The notes under the pieces: generated by a model
Database searches by the model: none
Told to the model about the DNA's origin: nothing
What the model saw: the letters and a program-made list of their open reading frames with translations, nothing else
In this document: positions 33,212 to 42,260 of the stretch, one piece after another
Layout: each line of letters begins with the position of its first letter
Numbering within the stretch: the stretch's first letter is position 1
Translations under genes and position numbers: made by a program
NCBI GenBank assembly: GCA_038237475.1
Contig: JBBRYS010000006.1
Location: forward strand, 62,001-126,000
Length of the DNA: 64,000 bases
Direction of reading: 5' to 3'
Source: JAOAPY01 sp038237475
GTDB lineage: Bacteria; Acidobacteriota; Blastocatellia; Pyrinomonadales; Pyrinomonadaceae

Positions 33212-33429
33212 TGCGGGAAAACAATACTCCTGAGTGACTCGAGACCAAAACGCCCACACAGCTGAGGGGAAAAGACTCTTGCCCTTTTAACAGTGCAGCT
33301 GCGACCTCAAAAAATACCTGAGTCGGAGCTAAATTCTTACAAGCCAGCGGGTTCCAAACCGGCAGTACGGGGAATAGATGCAGTCAAAGGCTTAAGGTTC
33401 GCTGCAGCGAGGCTGGGGTGGTCTGATTA

Positions 33430-36264
33430 CTACCACCTTCCCATCAGGATAAAAGGAGACCAGAAAAATGGATGTGGCTGAGTCTGGAACAGCTGCAACT
33501 GTGCCGCTCGCAGGGCCTTCGCCGGCGAACCGGAGGCGCGTAGCTCAAGATAAAATTTGGTCATCAATTGTTCAGTGGCATCGTCGTCGACACTCCAGAG
33601 ACTGAGCAACAGAGCCGGCGAGCCGGCTGCGAAAAATCCACGAGCGAGACCCAATAATTCGTTTCCTGGGGCCACCTCACTCACTCCGGTTTCGCAGGCA
33701 CTGAGGGTTACCAACTCGCAATTCAATCGCAGACTGTAAGCATCGCGGACCGTCAGCCAACCATCGCCTAACTTCAGCGACGAGAATAGAGGGCTGTCGG
33801 GACGAAACTGCCCATGACAGGCGAGGTGGACCACGTCAGCGCCGGGAGCTTCGCTACGCAATGCACCCATGGTCGCTTCCTCATCCAGTAAGACAGTCGA
33901 GTCTGCGAACAACGGTGACAATGCTTTGACCTCTTCCCGCACTCTCGGTATAAGCTCGTCAGCCACTCCAAACAATAGTGCCTTATTCAAAGGACCCCGC
34001 TCACGACGCAGACAGTCCTGGAGGATGACAGCGCTTGGTGCATACAGAACCTCGTGACCTTCAATGAGATATTTCCTGCCATCGTGGAGCGCCTGGAACG
34101 GGAGGTAATGCAACGCTCGATGCGGCACGATGACCAACCGTCTTTGGCCCAGCCTGTCTGCGATCGGTCGTATCAGTCGATCGTAGAGATCGCCCAGATG
34201 CCGTTGGGCGCGCTTAGTCAATTCCGGAAGGTGCTGCCGCAGGCGCTTGGATCCATGACGCAATGAATCGATCTGAAAACGAAGTTGCTCCACCTCGCTG
34301 GTTATCTCCTTTTCGCTCCCCAAGTCGCGCATAACTTCAATCGCATCTCCAGAAATTACAAACGCCAGCAACTCGTCATCAATCGTTGTGTATTCCACCA
34401 GCACCGTATGGTTTCCGAGATCGGACTGGAGCGATACAAGATCAAACGCGGCTACGGGATCAAAGGTCAATTGAGCCCGGTGCTGCAGCTGCCGCATGAT
34501 CTCGGAAATTTTCTTCTCCCGCTCGCGCAGTTCTCTGTTTGCCGTCGCTAATTCCTCATGGTGGGCGGGTCTGTTCAAGGCTGGGCGGTTGATCTGGTTG
34601 TAAAAGTAATTCAACTCCTGGCGCAGGGTCTCGAGTTCGCGCAGCAATTCAGCTTCAAAAGCATCGCGCGGCGACGCTTGCGGTCGCGACCCACTGCCCA
34701 TCGTCTCGACCAGAGAACGCGCACGAGCTCGCTCAACATAGGCAAAAGCTTCCGTTGTGCGCTCCGTTTCACTGTTCAGGCAAAGCCGCACCAATTCCTT
34801 GTAGGGCGTCAGCTTATCCGCCAGGAAGGCGCTGCGAAACTCCTCGCCCGGAAGTGGAGCGCGCAACTCTTCAGTAAGTTCGAGCGCCTCTTTGAATGCC
34901 TCTTCCGCCTGCCGGGTCCGGCCAGTACTTACCGCCAGCAATCCGAGCGAGGTATAGCAGCGCTCGGCGACTTGTGATTGCTCATTTTGTTGAGCCTCGG
35001 TGAGCGTTTGCTCGAGAGTTTTTTGCGCCGACTCGAGCTCGCCCCCGGCCCGTTCAGCTTCGCCCCGAAGCCAGCGAGCCGTCAGCAAGCGGCGCCAGCT
35101 TCCTGATTGAATCAGATGTGGTTCAGCTGCGGTGACGGTTTGCGCAGCCAGGACATAATTTGCGTCCTGATAGTCCAACTGCGCCTGGGATAGAGCCACC
35201 ATCGCAGTTCCGACGTGGTTGCCTTCGGCTTCGTAAAGCTGCTGCGCGCTCAGCAGGAACGCCCGCGCATCTGTCGTGCGGCCAAGCAATAACGACGCGC
35301 GACCGCTAAGAGCGAGGGCCCGCGCTTGCTCAGCGCGCATTCCCAGTGCTGCAAACTTTGGAATGACACGCTGGTAGATCTCCGCAGCCTCAGTCACCAG
35401 ATTCAATTCGAGGTAAGCATCGGCAATCTCCTGCTCAGCCACTGTCGACTGGTGCGGCATTTCGAGTGAGGCATAGCGGCGCCGCGAGCGTTCCAGGTAA
35501 TCCAGGGCCCGATCGTAACGGCCCTGAAGCAATGCAAAGTTACCGATGTTGCCTTCAATTTCGGCCAGCGTCACCGGCAAAGCCGCCGCCTCCGCCTGCT
35601 GCAGCGCCTGTTCATAAAGATCTTCAGCGGACTTGAAGCGGTGCAGGACCGCGTGAGTGTTAGCCAGACAGTTATTAATGATGGCGAGTTGCTTCTGATC
35701 AACTTTTAAAGCCAGGAAGCGTTGCCGGGCAGCGCTTTGCATTTCTTCGGCTTCGTGATATCGCTCGCGTCGAAACAGCAAGTTGCCGAGGTTATTTTCG
35801 ATGCGTCCCGCGGACAGTAAATCGTCATGGCTTAGAAAGATCTCACGCACGCGCCGGCCGCATTCGATGGCTTCGTCATAGCGCCCGAGCATTGCCAGCG
35901 CAATAAGCTTACTCACCTGGGTGGTAGCAGCGGTATGTTCCTGGCCTAAAGAAAGAAAGCGAGCCGCCGCGGCATTCAGAGAGGAAAGGGCGATCTCCAT
36001 CCTTCCTTCTATAATCGCTGCGATCCCGCCCACCCATTCTGCGAGAGCGTTGATCTCTTCCTCGTCATTGAATTCAGCGAGCTTCTTCAGAGCAGCAGCA
36101 GCCTGGACGGACCGGGCGGGCTCAACCGTAAAGGCTTCGTAGCAGATATCCTTAAGAGCGTAGGCGAGCTCCCGAGCAGTGCAGGCATGGTGGTCCCTGA
36201 GCAATGCTTCTCGGCCGGCATCGCTCGAGTCCATCAGACGGCCCGCCAGCTCTGCGCACTGCAT
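33430..36264 (-). CDS. TPR-CHAT protease
   Basis: 944 residues. The N-terminal two thirds (to about 520) are tetratricopeptide-like helical repeats (for example EIEGNIGNFALLQGRYDRAL), then a helical linker, then a C-terminal CHAT caspase-like domain. The catalytic dyad is intact: His near 813 in VHLACHGQFRPDSPLFSSL and Cys near 855 in LVTLSACETGVSEVAPGNE, followed by LARGFFAAGSPALLLSLWSV. CHAT proteases with TPR sensors cleave partner proteins, e.g. separase-like enzymes, bacterial gasdermin activators and Csx29 of type III-E CRISPR. No signal peptide, so cytoplasmic. The gene starts 10 nt after the anti-sigma-like gene, which follows an ECF sigma gene, making the anti-sigma an obvious candidate substrate. 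Confidence 0.92.
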   Translation of the reverse strand: MQCAELAGRLMDSSDAGREALLRDHHACTARELAYALKDICYEAFTVEPARSVQAAAALKKLAEFNDEEEINALAEWVGGIAAIIEGRMEIALSSLNAAAARFLSLGQEHTAATTQVSKLIALAMLGRYDEAIECGRRVREIFLSHDDLLSAGRIENNLGNLLFRRERYHEAEEMQSAARQRFLALKVDQKQLAIINNCLANTHAVLHRFKSAEDLYEQALQQAEAAALPVTLAEIEGNIGNFALLQGRYDRALDYLERSRRRYASLEMPHQSTVAEQEIADAYLELNLVTEAAEIYQRVIPKFAALGMRAEQARALALSGRASLLLGRTTDARAFLLSAQQLYEAEGNHVGTAMVALSQAQLDYQDANYVLAAQTVTAAEPHLIQSGSWRRLLTARWLRGEAERAGGELESAQKTLEQTLTEAQQNEQSQVAERCYTSLGLLAVSTGRTRQAEEAFKEALELTEELRAPLPGEEFRSAFLADKLTPYKELVRLCLNSETERTTEAFAYVERARARSLVETMGSGSRPQASPRDAFEAELLRELETLRQELNYFYNQINRPALNRPAHHEELATANRELREREKKISEIMRQLQHRAQLTFDPVAAFDLVSLQSDLGNHTVLVEYTTIDDELLAFVISGDAIEVMRDLGSEKEITSEVEQLRFQIDSLRHGSKRLRQHLPELTKRAQRHLGDLYDRLIRPIADRLGQRRLVIVPHRALHYLPFQALHDGRKYLIEGHEVLYAPSAVILQDCLRRERGPLNKALLFGVADELIPRVREEVKALSPLFADSTVLLDEEATMGALRSEAPGADVVHLACHGQFRPDSPLFSSLKLGDGWLTVRDAYSLRLNCELVTLSACETGVSEVAPGNELLGLARGFFAAGSPALLLSLWSVDDDATEQLMTKFYLELRASGSPAKALRAAQLQLFQTQPHPFFWSPFILMGRW

Positions 36265-36274
36265 CTTGCCGGGA

Positions 36275-36874
36275 TTATCCCCCTAGTTCCAAGAGTGGTA
36301 TTTCTAACTCGACATGACTCAGACTGACCCTGAGCGAGTAGGAGCCCGCTGGGACGGAAGAGAATTTGAACTCACAGACATCGTTAAGAGTCGCAGCAGC
36401 GGAATGCGCAACACCTTCGAGAGCCACTTGACCGCCCGCGCAGGTATGGCCCAGCACCTGGCCTGAAACGATGAGGCCGTCGGCGCGGCTTTCAACTCGT
36501 ATATCAAGATCGCCCTCATCGGTTTCGAACAACAACTGTCTGACCGGTGATTGGCCGGAACGCATGCCGAAAGCCGGAGCGGCGGTAAAACTGTCAAAGC
36601 TCAGCGCGGCAACTATGCGGCGCAACAGCGAAGGCTCACTGGCATGGCTGCGAGACTGAAACATATTAACCGCGTGAGCGATCAAATCGCGCGGGGCATC
36701 CGCGGCAGTGTCTGAGCGCATGAGGTTGATAACGTTTGATAGCCGGTCGAAGTCAGCAGAGCAACTCGAGCACTCTGCAACGTGTACCATCAGGTTCTCT
36801 CGCTCGGTCGGAATCCTGCCCTCAGCCAGGTCGGTCAGCTTTTCGAAGGGGATGTGTGATTTGGGATTCTTCAT
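36275..36874 (-). CDS. Soluble zinc-finger anti-sigma-like protein
   Basis: About 199 residues from the ATG at 36874 (an ATG six codons upstream is also possible). The N terminus carries an anti-sigma zinc-finger-like pattern (LTDLAEGRIP, LMVHVAECSSCSADFDRLS; His-x3-Cys-x2-Cys). The middle is helical and no transmembrane segment is visible. The C-terminal 80 residues form a beta-rich domain (DLDIRVESRADGLIVSGQVL, FKFSSVPAGSYSLRVSLSHV) resembling carboxypeptidase-regulatory folds. It sits between an ECF sigma gene and the TPR-CHAT gene. Binding to that sigma factor and cleavage by the CHAT protease are inferences from the layout. Confidence 0.78.
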   Translation of the reverse strand: MKNPKSHIPFEKLTDLAEGRIPTERENLMVHVAECSSCSADFDRLSNVINLMRSDTAADAPRDLIAHAVNMFQSRSHASEPSLLRRIVAALSFDSFTAAPAFGMRSGQSPVRQLLFETDEGDLDIRVESRADGLIVSGQVLGHTCAGGQVALEGVAHSAAATLNDVCEFKFSSVPAGSYSLRVSLSHVELEIPLLELGG

Positions 36875-36972
36875 GGTTTCTCTTGGGGGCATTTAGTTTC
36901 CACTAGCGAATGAACTGCGAGCTACCGGTCGCCTGAACAGTGTGCCCCGCTCTGGCAAAAATACAATCCTCT

Positions 36973-37533
36973 TCATTTATCAACCAAACGCAGCAATTTT
37001 TCGAGGCACCGGGCGCGCGTCGGTCCAATACTCCCCGCTGAGGTCCCCAGTAAGCGGGCAATCTCCGCATATGGTGGAGCCTCGTCCCGGTAGAAAAGGA
37101 GTTTGATTAGTTGTTGGCAGCGCTCATCCAATTCGGCAACCGCAGTTCGAACGGAGTGTTGTGCCTCGAGCCGCACCAGGATCTCATCGGCCAGTGGAGC
37201 GTCGTCTGCCAGCACAGCCATTTCATCTTCACTGTCCTCATCCCCGCCGCGTCGCTGACGCGATTCCTTGTTATTAACGATTAGGCGCCACGTCTTCCGT
37301 CGGGCCGTTGTCACGAGCCAGGCCTGCAAACGTTCCGGCTGCTCGATTTCGTCGAGCTTTTCCAGGAGCGTGGTAAAGACGTCCTGGAAAACATCAGCCG
37401 CCTGATCCTCATCCAGACCGGCTCTTCTGGGAATCGTGTAAAGCAAGCGCTGATAGCGATTGACAAGCTGTTCCCACGCCGCTTGATCACCACGGCGACA
37501 GGATTGGATTAACTGCTGGTCAGTTTGCTTCAT
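36973..37533 (-). CDS. ECF RNA polymerase sigma factor of the TPR-CHAT operon
   Basis: About 186 residues from the ATG at 37533 (two TTG codons precede it in frame). Region 2: WEQLVNRYQRLLYTIPRRAG, DQAADVFQDVFTTLLEKLDE, LQAWLVTTARRKTWRLI. Region 4: LDERCQQLIKLLFYRDEAPP, YAEIARLLGTSAGSIGPTRA. The GSIGPTRARCLEKL ending is characteristic of a group of ECF factors found beside zinc-finger proteins and CHAT or TPR genes. First gene of the operon; a divergent Calx-beta/DUF4214 gene starts 273 nt away and is a candidate regulon member. Confidence 0.92.
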   Translation of the reverse strand: MKQTDQQLIQSCRRGDQAAWEQLVNRYQRLLYTIPRRAGLDEDQAADVFQDVFTTLLEKLDEIEQPERLQAWLVTTARRKTWRLIVNNKESRQRRGGDEDSEDEMAVLADDAPLADEILVRLEAQHSVRTAVAELDERCQQLIKLLFYRDEAPPYAEIARLLGTSAGSIGPTRARCLEKLLRLVDK

Positions 37534-37805
37534 CAACAATAAAGACTGCTTTTTGACTTACAAGAGCATAGAGATTGTCGCCGGTTATTGTCTAGCAGAC
37601 TACTGACAAATCATCCTTGCGCCAATAGTCCGGGTGGGCAGCGTTTGAAGACTTCCCCAGGGCTGACGAAGCTGAAAACGCTAATGATCGACCTTCGTGT
37701 ATTTTTCTCCCGCCTCGCCACACTGTTGATGCGGAAACCGCCTTTCGCGACGGGCGTTAGTGCCGGCGAATTTGCGGTAGCAACTCAGCAAAGGATGTGA
37801 ACTTA

Positions 37806-39569
37806 ATGTACCCTAAAACAAAATCCAATAAGAGAATGCATGCCGCCGTTACCGCAGGCGCATTACTCTTTTTCATGGCCTGGGCTGGAGCCTCCGGCAT
37901 CTCGTGGCTGGGCGGTTCCAACACTGAGGCCAAGTCCTTAATGTCTTTCGCACTCTTCCCCCAGGGTACGCCTTCACCTTCGCCAACTTCGAGTCCGACT
38001 CCATCGCCTAATCCGACTGCGACTCCGTCGCCCGCCGACGAACACTGCAAGATTAGTTTGAGTGCTTCGAGCTTTACTGCGGGAGAGGGTGCCGGGCAGG
38101 TGGTGATTGGAGTAAATCGCATTTGTGACCGTGTACGCGATTCCAAGGTTGATTTCTTTACCCAAAATCGTTCCGCCACAGCCGGTTCTGATTACATAGC
38201 AGCCGCAGGCCGCATCCTGTTCGCCCCCGGCGAAACCAGCAAGACGATAACGATTTCCATCATTGACGACGCCGTTGCCGAAGGAAACGAGAGCTTCAGC
38301 TTCTTCCTCAACGATCCCGGCGGGAGTGCGATGCTGATTAATCCTACTTCCGCTCTGATTACAATTATTGACAATGACGGCACGCCCGGGCCATCCCCTT
38401 CGCCAACGCCGTCACCTAGTCCGACTGCGACGCCGTCGCCCACACCTTCTCCCATACCATCGCCGACGCCTGACGCTGAGCACTGCAAGATAAGTCTGAG
38501 TTCGTCCACCTACTCCGTGAATGAAAGTGCTGGCCGGTTGGCAGTCACAGTTAATCGTACCTGCGATCGAGCGCAGGATTCGAAAGTCGACTACTTTACG
38601 CGCAGTGGCACTGCTTCAGCTCAATCTGATTTCACCTTTGCCGCCGGTCGTGTGAACTTTGCCGCCGGTGAGACCAGCAAGAGCATTAATCTGTTAATCA
38701 CGGACGATGTCTCGGTTGAGCCGGACGAAACATTCACTCTGTTTCTAACTGATCCAGGCGGCAGCGCCTCGCTGAGCGCGCCCAGCAGCGCCACCATCAC
38801 GATTGTCGACAATGATGTTGTTGCGCCCACCACCAACCCGGTGGACCAGGCCGAGTTTTTTGTGCAGCAACACTATGCCGACTTTCTCAATCGCGCTGCA
38901 GACCAGAGTGGCCTCTCTTACTGGAGCGGCCGCATCAACGAATGCGCCGGCAATGAAGACTGCATTCGCGATCGCCGGATTGGAGTTTCCGCCGCGTTCT
39001 TTATCGAACAGGAATTCCAGGAGACGGGGAACTACGTGTACCGCTTGTACCGGTCAACTTATGGTCGCCGGCCCATGTATGGAGAGTTCATGCCTGACCG
39101 CGGTCGCCTGGTCGCCGGCAGTGATTTGGCTGCCAACAAAGTGCTGTTCTCTGATGAATGGGTTCAGCGGCCAGAATTTCAACTGGAATTTCCCGGATCG
39201 CTATCAGCGCATGACTTCGTTAATCGGTTGATGGATCGGGCGGGATTGTTCCCCTACCAGGTTGAGCGCGAAAGGCTGGTGAATGAAATGTTCAGCGGCA
39301 AGACACGTTCGCAAGTGTTACGGGATGTAATTGAGATGCCCGAGTTCAAACAGCGCGAATACAACAGGGCGTTCGTGCTGATGGAGTACTTTGGCTACCT
39401 GAGACGCGATCCGGATGCGAGTGGTTATGACTTCTGGCTCAACATTCTTAACAGCCAGGGATTCAACAACAATTATCGCGGCATGGTTTGCGCGTTTATT
39501 ACCTCAGGTGAACTACAAGACCGTTTCAGTTCACTCCGCACACGCAACGATGGTGAATGCGGCCACTGA
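37806..39569 (+). CDS. Secreted Calx-beta (two copies) and DUF4214 protein
   Basis: About 587 residues. The ATG at 37806 is preferred (AAAGGA 11 nt upstream); a GTG at 37797 is too close to it. A signal-anchor-like segment (AAVTAGALLFFMAWAGASG) is followed by a TPSPTPSP linker, a Calx-beta domain (EHCKISLSASSFTAGEGAGQ, TISIIDDAVAEGNESFSFFL), a second P/T/S linker, a second closely similar Calx-beta domain, and a C-terminal DUF4214 (FFVQQHYADFLNRAADQSG, FGYLRRDPDASGYDFWL). Each Calx-beta copy has a Cys pair (HCKI, RTCDR/RICDR). An extracellular adhesion or matrix role is inferred. Divergent from the sigma/anti-sigma/CHAT operon. Confidence 0.88.
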   Translation: MYPKTKSNKRMHAAVTAGALLFFMAWAGASGISWLGGSNTEAKSLMSFALFPQGTPSPSPTSSPTPSPNPTATPSPADEHCKISLSASSFTAGEGAGQVVIGVNRICDRVRDSKVDFFTQNRSATAGSDYIAAAGRILFAPGETSKTITISIIDDAVAEGNESFSFFLNDPGGSAMLINPTSALITIIDNDGTPGPSPSPTPSPSPTATPSPTPSPIPSPTPDAEHCKISLSSSTYSVNESAGRLAVTVNRTCDRAQDSKVDYFTRSGTASAQSDFTFAAGRVNFAAGETSKSINLLITDDVSVEPDETFTLFLTDPGGSASLSAPSSATITIVDNDVVAPTTNPVDQAEFFVQQHYADFLNRAADQSGLSYWSGRINECAGNEDCIRDRRIGVSAAFFIEQEFQETGNYVYRLYRSTYGRRPMYGEFMPDRGRLVAGSDLAANKVLFSDEWVQRPEFQLEFPGSLSAHDFVNRLMDRAGLFPYQVERERLVNEMFSGKTRSQVLRDVIEMPEFKQREYNRAFVLMEYFGYLRRDPDASGYDFWLNILNSQGFNNNYRGMVCAFITSGELQDRFSSLRTRNDGECGH

Positions 39570-39607
39570 GGTTCAACGCTTCGGCAAAATTTACGAAGCT
39601 TATTGAA

Positions 39608-39645
39608 ATTGCCGCTCTGGAGGGGGAAAATTCCGGGGCGGCAAT
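39608..39645 (+). terminator. Hairpin after the Calx-beta/DUF4214 gene
   Basis: ATTGCCGC pairs with GCGGCAAT across a 22-nt purine-rich loop, 39 nt after the stop. No T-run follows, so the terminator function is tentative. Confidence 0.4.
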
Positions 39646-39808
39646 CCGGGGGGTGGGATCCATTGGGTCTCGCCCCTCACGCTATCAAGGAGAGTAACCT
39701 GTCTGGGCCACGAGGGGAATCGCGAGTACGAGTGACGTCGCTACTCTCTTAGACGCTACTTTTAGCCTCGCCCTTCCGTCGCGACTATTTGTTTGATGTC
39801 CGGCTAGC

Positions 39809-40318
39809 TTATTGGGTTTTGGTTTTGCTTTTGTGGGCCAGCCACACCAGAACAGTGAGAATCGTCGTGACCAGCGCAGAGAGCAGGCAGTACTGACAGA
39901 AATGCCGGATAACTACCGCTTGTAAATAAAACAGCCAGAGCGTGATGCCAAACATCAGAGTGACAACGGCAAACAATAATTTGTCCACCAGCTTGTATTG
40001 AAAAGCGGCGAGGGTCGCAAGTGTGAAAACTGTGAAGTAGGCCACCGCACCGACAAGCGCTAACGGAACTCCGGCGATTACCGCGTAAGGACTGCTGAGT
40101 ACTTCGGAACAGCCCGACAACGTGCACCGCAGACTCTGACCGGTGATGTGTTGAATGGTTAAGTAGAGCGCATCGGCGAGTCCGATGAGTGAAGTTGCCG
40201 CTGCAATAGCGTAAAGGATCGTCGCTCGTCGCTGAGAAGTTTCCGGCATTTGCGCCTGCTGATTTTTCCCGGGCTCAAGCGGCTCCGTAGTAAGTACACG
40301 GAGCCGTGCGAGCCTCAC
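39809..40318 (-). CDS. Vitamin K epoxide reductase (VKOR) family membrane protein
   Basis: 169 residues if read from the GTG directly after the dsbA-like stop; the ATG at 40249 (MPETSQRR) is equally plausible. Four or five hydrophobic helices are visible. The VKOR pattern is present: the luminal Cys pair in LRCTLSGCSEVLSSPY and the C-terminal quinone-facing CxxC in VIRHFCQYCLLSA. Bacterial VKOR reoxidises DsbA-type oxidases and passes electrons to quinones. The gene directly follows a DsbA-like gene with no gap, forming a disulfide-forming pair in the envelope. Confidence 0.92.
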   Translation of the reverse strand: MRLARLRVLTTEPLEPGKNQQAQMPETSQRRATILYAIAAATSLIGLADALYLTIQHITGQSLRCTLSGCSEVLSSPYAVIAGVPLALVGAVAYFTVFTLATLAAFQYKLVDKLLFAVVTLMFGITLWLFYLQAVVIRHFCQYCLLSALVTTILTVLVWLAHKSKTKTQ

Positions 40319-41029
40319 TTATTTGCTCAGTGCCTGGTTGATTGCCGCGCGCAAACCTTCCGGAGTCAACTGTTCGAACGGAACTTCGACGCCATTGAGA
40401 AAAACCGTCGGGGTACCTTTCACGCCCAGTGAGTGTGCCCGGTTGCCATCCAGAAAAATTCTCTGGTCGACTGCCTCACCGGTTTGATCACGCTGCCACC
40501 GTTCGACATCGAGGCCAATCTGTTTTGCGTATACTGCAAATACCGGACGCACATCAAACACGTCCTTCCAGGCTTTTTGGTTCTGATAGATCAAGTCATG
40601 CATTTCGAAGAATCTACCCTGCAAGCCTGCTGCTTCGGCAGCCCGCGCAGCCGGGAGAGCATGCACATGGTTTGGTGTCAGCGGGAACTCGCGAAAGATG
40701 ACTTTTATCCGTGGTCCAAACTCATCTTCAGTGCCTTTGAGCACCGAATAAAACAGACCGCAGGGTGGGCATTCAAAGTCGCCAAATTCTTCGATAATTA
40801 CCGAAGCGTTTTCCGATCCGCGAAAATGCGGTGGCTGAGCGCCCGGCGCTGCATTCGTCGCGGCATTCGTCGCGGCATTCGCCCGTGCCGTTTGGGCTGC
40901 CACGTCGGTAGTGGTTGTGCTGACTGGTGTCGACGGGCTCGGGACCGCAGCTTCTTTCATGTAAAAGTACGCGCCAAACGCTACGGCGAGCACAACTATG
41001 ATGATGACAAAAGGTATTAGACGTTTCAT
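40319..41029 (-). CDS. DsbA-like membrane-anchored thiol oxidase
   Basis: 236 residues. An N-terminal membrane anchor (LIPFVIIIVVLAVAFGAYFY) is followed by an Ala/Asn/Thr-rich linker that includes short repeats (ANAATNAATNAAPG) and a DsbA-fold domain with CPPC in FGDFECPPCGLFYSVLKG, an alpha insertion and the cis-proline loop in SLGVKGTPTVFLNGVEV. It introduces disulfides into exported proteins and would be reoxidised by the VKOR protein encoded immediately downstream. Confidence 0.92.
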   Translation of the reverse strand: MKRLIPFVIIIVVLAVAFGAYFYMKEAAVPSPSTPVSTTTTDVAAQTARANAATNAATNAAPGAQPPHFRGSENASVIIEEFGDFECPPCGLFYSVLKGTEDEFGPRIKVIFREFPLTPNHVHALPAARAAEAAGLQGRFFEMHDLIYQNQKAWKDVFDVRPVFAVYAKQIGLDVERWQRDQTGEAVDQRIFLDGNRAHSLGVKGTPTVFLNGVEVPFEQLTPEGLRAAINQALSK

Positions 41030-41149
41030 GATAGCGGTTTGGTTTCTCTTCGGGTTTTTGGTTTCGTCTCTGTGCTTTCAAGCTGGAACCAGATAAGTCG
41101 TTCCATCATCAAGCTAAGACAGGACACCAGGAATCAGAACCGATATTGT

Positions 41150-41851
41150 TTAGGCGGCCGCAGCAGCCACGGTTGCAGCCAGCGAATGAAAGATACCACG
41201 ACCATCGCTTGACCCGAGCAAATCCTCGCAGGCCCGTTCCGGGTGTGGCATCAGCCCCATCACGTTGCGTTCGCGATTGCAGATTCCGGCAATATTCTGG
41301 CGCGAGCCATTTGGATTCGCGGCGTCGGTAACGGCGCCCTGCGCGTCGCAGTAGCGAAACACAATCCGATCATCGCGCTTGAGCTCAGCCAGGGTTAAAT
41401 CATCGCAGACATAATTTCCCTCGGCATGCGCGATTGGCAAGCGCAGAACGTTATCACTCCCCAGTTCCGTGGTGAACGGAGTATTCGTAGTTTCCACGCT
41501 CACATATACGTGTTCGCAAATGAAATGCAAATTACGGTTGCGAATCAAAGCTCCGGGCAGCAGTCCCGCTTCACAAAGTATTTGAAAGCCGTTGCAGATG
41601 CCGAGAACCAGCCGGCCACTGCGGGCGAATTTCTGAACCGAACTCATCACCGGTGAAAAACGGGCGAGCGCACCCGCGCGCAGGTAGTCTCCATATGAGA
41701 AGCCGCCCGGAATAATGACCGCGTCATAGCTGCTGAGATTAGTTTCGCGGTGCCAGATAAAATCCACCGGCTGGCCCACGTGCTTGGAAATCACGTGGTA
41801 AGCGTCGTGATCGCAGTTCGACCCTGGGAAAACTATGACTCCGAATTTCAC
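41150..41851 (-). CDS. purQ: Phosphoribosylformylglycinamidine synthase subunit PurQ (glutaminase)
   Basis: 233 residues, class I glutamine amidotransferase. The start MKFGVIVFPGSNCDHDAYHV, the nucleophile Cys in VLGICNGFQILCEAGLLPGA and the catalytic His/Glu region MGLMPHPERACEDLLGSSDG are present. It releases ammonia for PurL. The ATG overlaps the purS stop by four bases, so the two are translationally coupled. Confidence 0.97.
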   Translation of the reverse strand: MKFGVIVFPGSNCDHDAYHVISKHVGQPVDFIWHRETNLSSYDAVIIPGGFSYGDYLRAGALARFSPVMSSVQKFARSGRLVLGICNGFQILCEAGLLPGALIRNRNLHFICEHVYVSVETTNTPFTTELGSDNVLRLPIAHAEGNYVCDDLTLAELKRDDRIVFRYCDAQGAVTDAANPNGSRQNIAGICNRERNVMGLMPHPERACEDLLGSSDGRGIFHSLAATVAAAAA

Positions 41852-42093
41852 GCGTCAAACTCCACTCGATAGTCTTCAATGATCGGATTGGAAAGCACTT
41901 CGGCTGCAATGCGGGCCACGGCGGTTTGCGCTGCCGCGTCCGCCACAGCATCGTTCAATGAGATCTCGAAATACTTTCCCTGGCGCACGTCGGCGATGTC
42001 ACTGAATCCCAGCAACTCGACGGAGTGTTGAATGGCTTTGCCCTGGGGGTCGAGAACGCTCGGTTTCAGGGTTACGTAAACTTTCGCTTTCAT
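41848..42093 (-). CDS. purS: Phosphoribosylformylglycinamidine synthase subunit PurS
   Basis: 81 residues matching PurS (KAKVYVTLKPSVLDPQGKAI, LLGFSDIADVRQGKYFEISL, VLSNPIIEDYRVEF). It bridges PurL and PurQ in the three-subunit complex. First gene of a purS-purQ unit. Confidence 0.95.
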   Translation of the reverse strand: MKAKVYVTLKPSVLDPQGKAIQHSVELLGFSDIADVRQGKYFEISLNDAVADAAAQTAVARIAAEVLSNPIIEDYRVEFDA

Positions 42094-42260
42094 GGCTTTA
42101 TACTCCCGCCAGATAGTAAGGCAAAGATTGCGCGTTGTGTAGCGCTTAGCTTAATATCTGGCCCATTGCGGTCGCAGATACTCTGCCCGCCGCGGTTTTA
42201 TTAGAGCGCCGCGGATTGAATTTCAAATCTCATTCGAGCTAGACAGGAGAACACCGAGCT

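Noticed and set aside
33430..37533. Type III-E CRISPR (Craspase) locus
   Set aside because: No cas7-like fusion, repeat array or reverse transcriptase in the window; only the sigma/anti-sigma/TPR-CHAT logic is shared.
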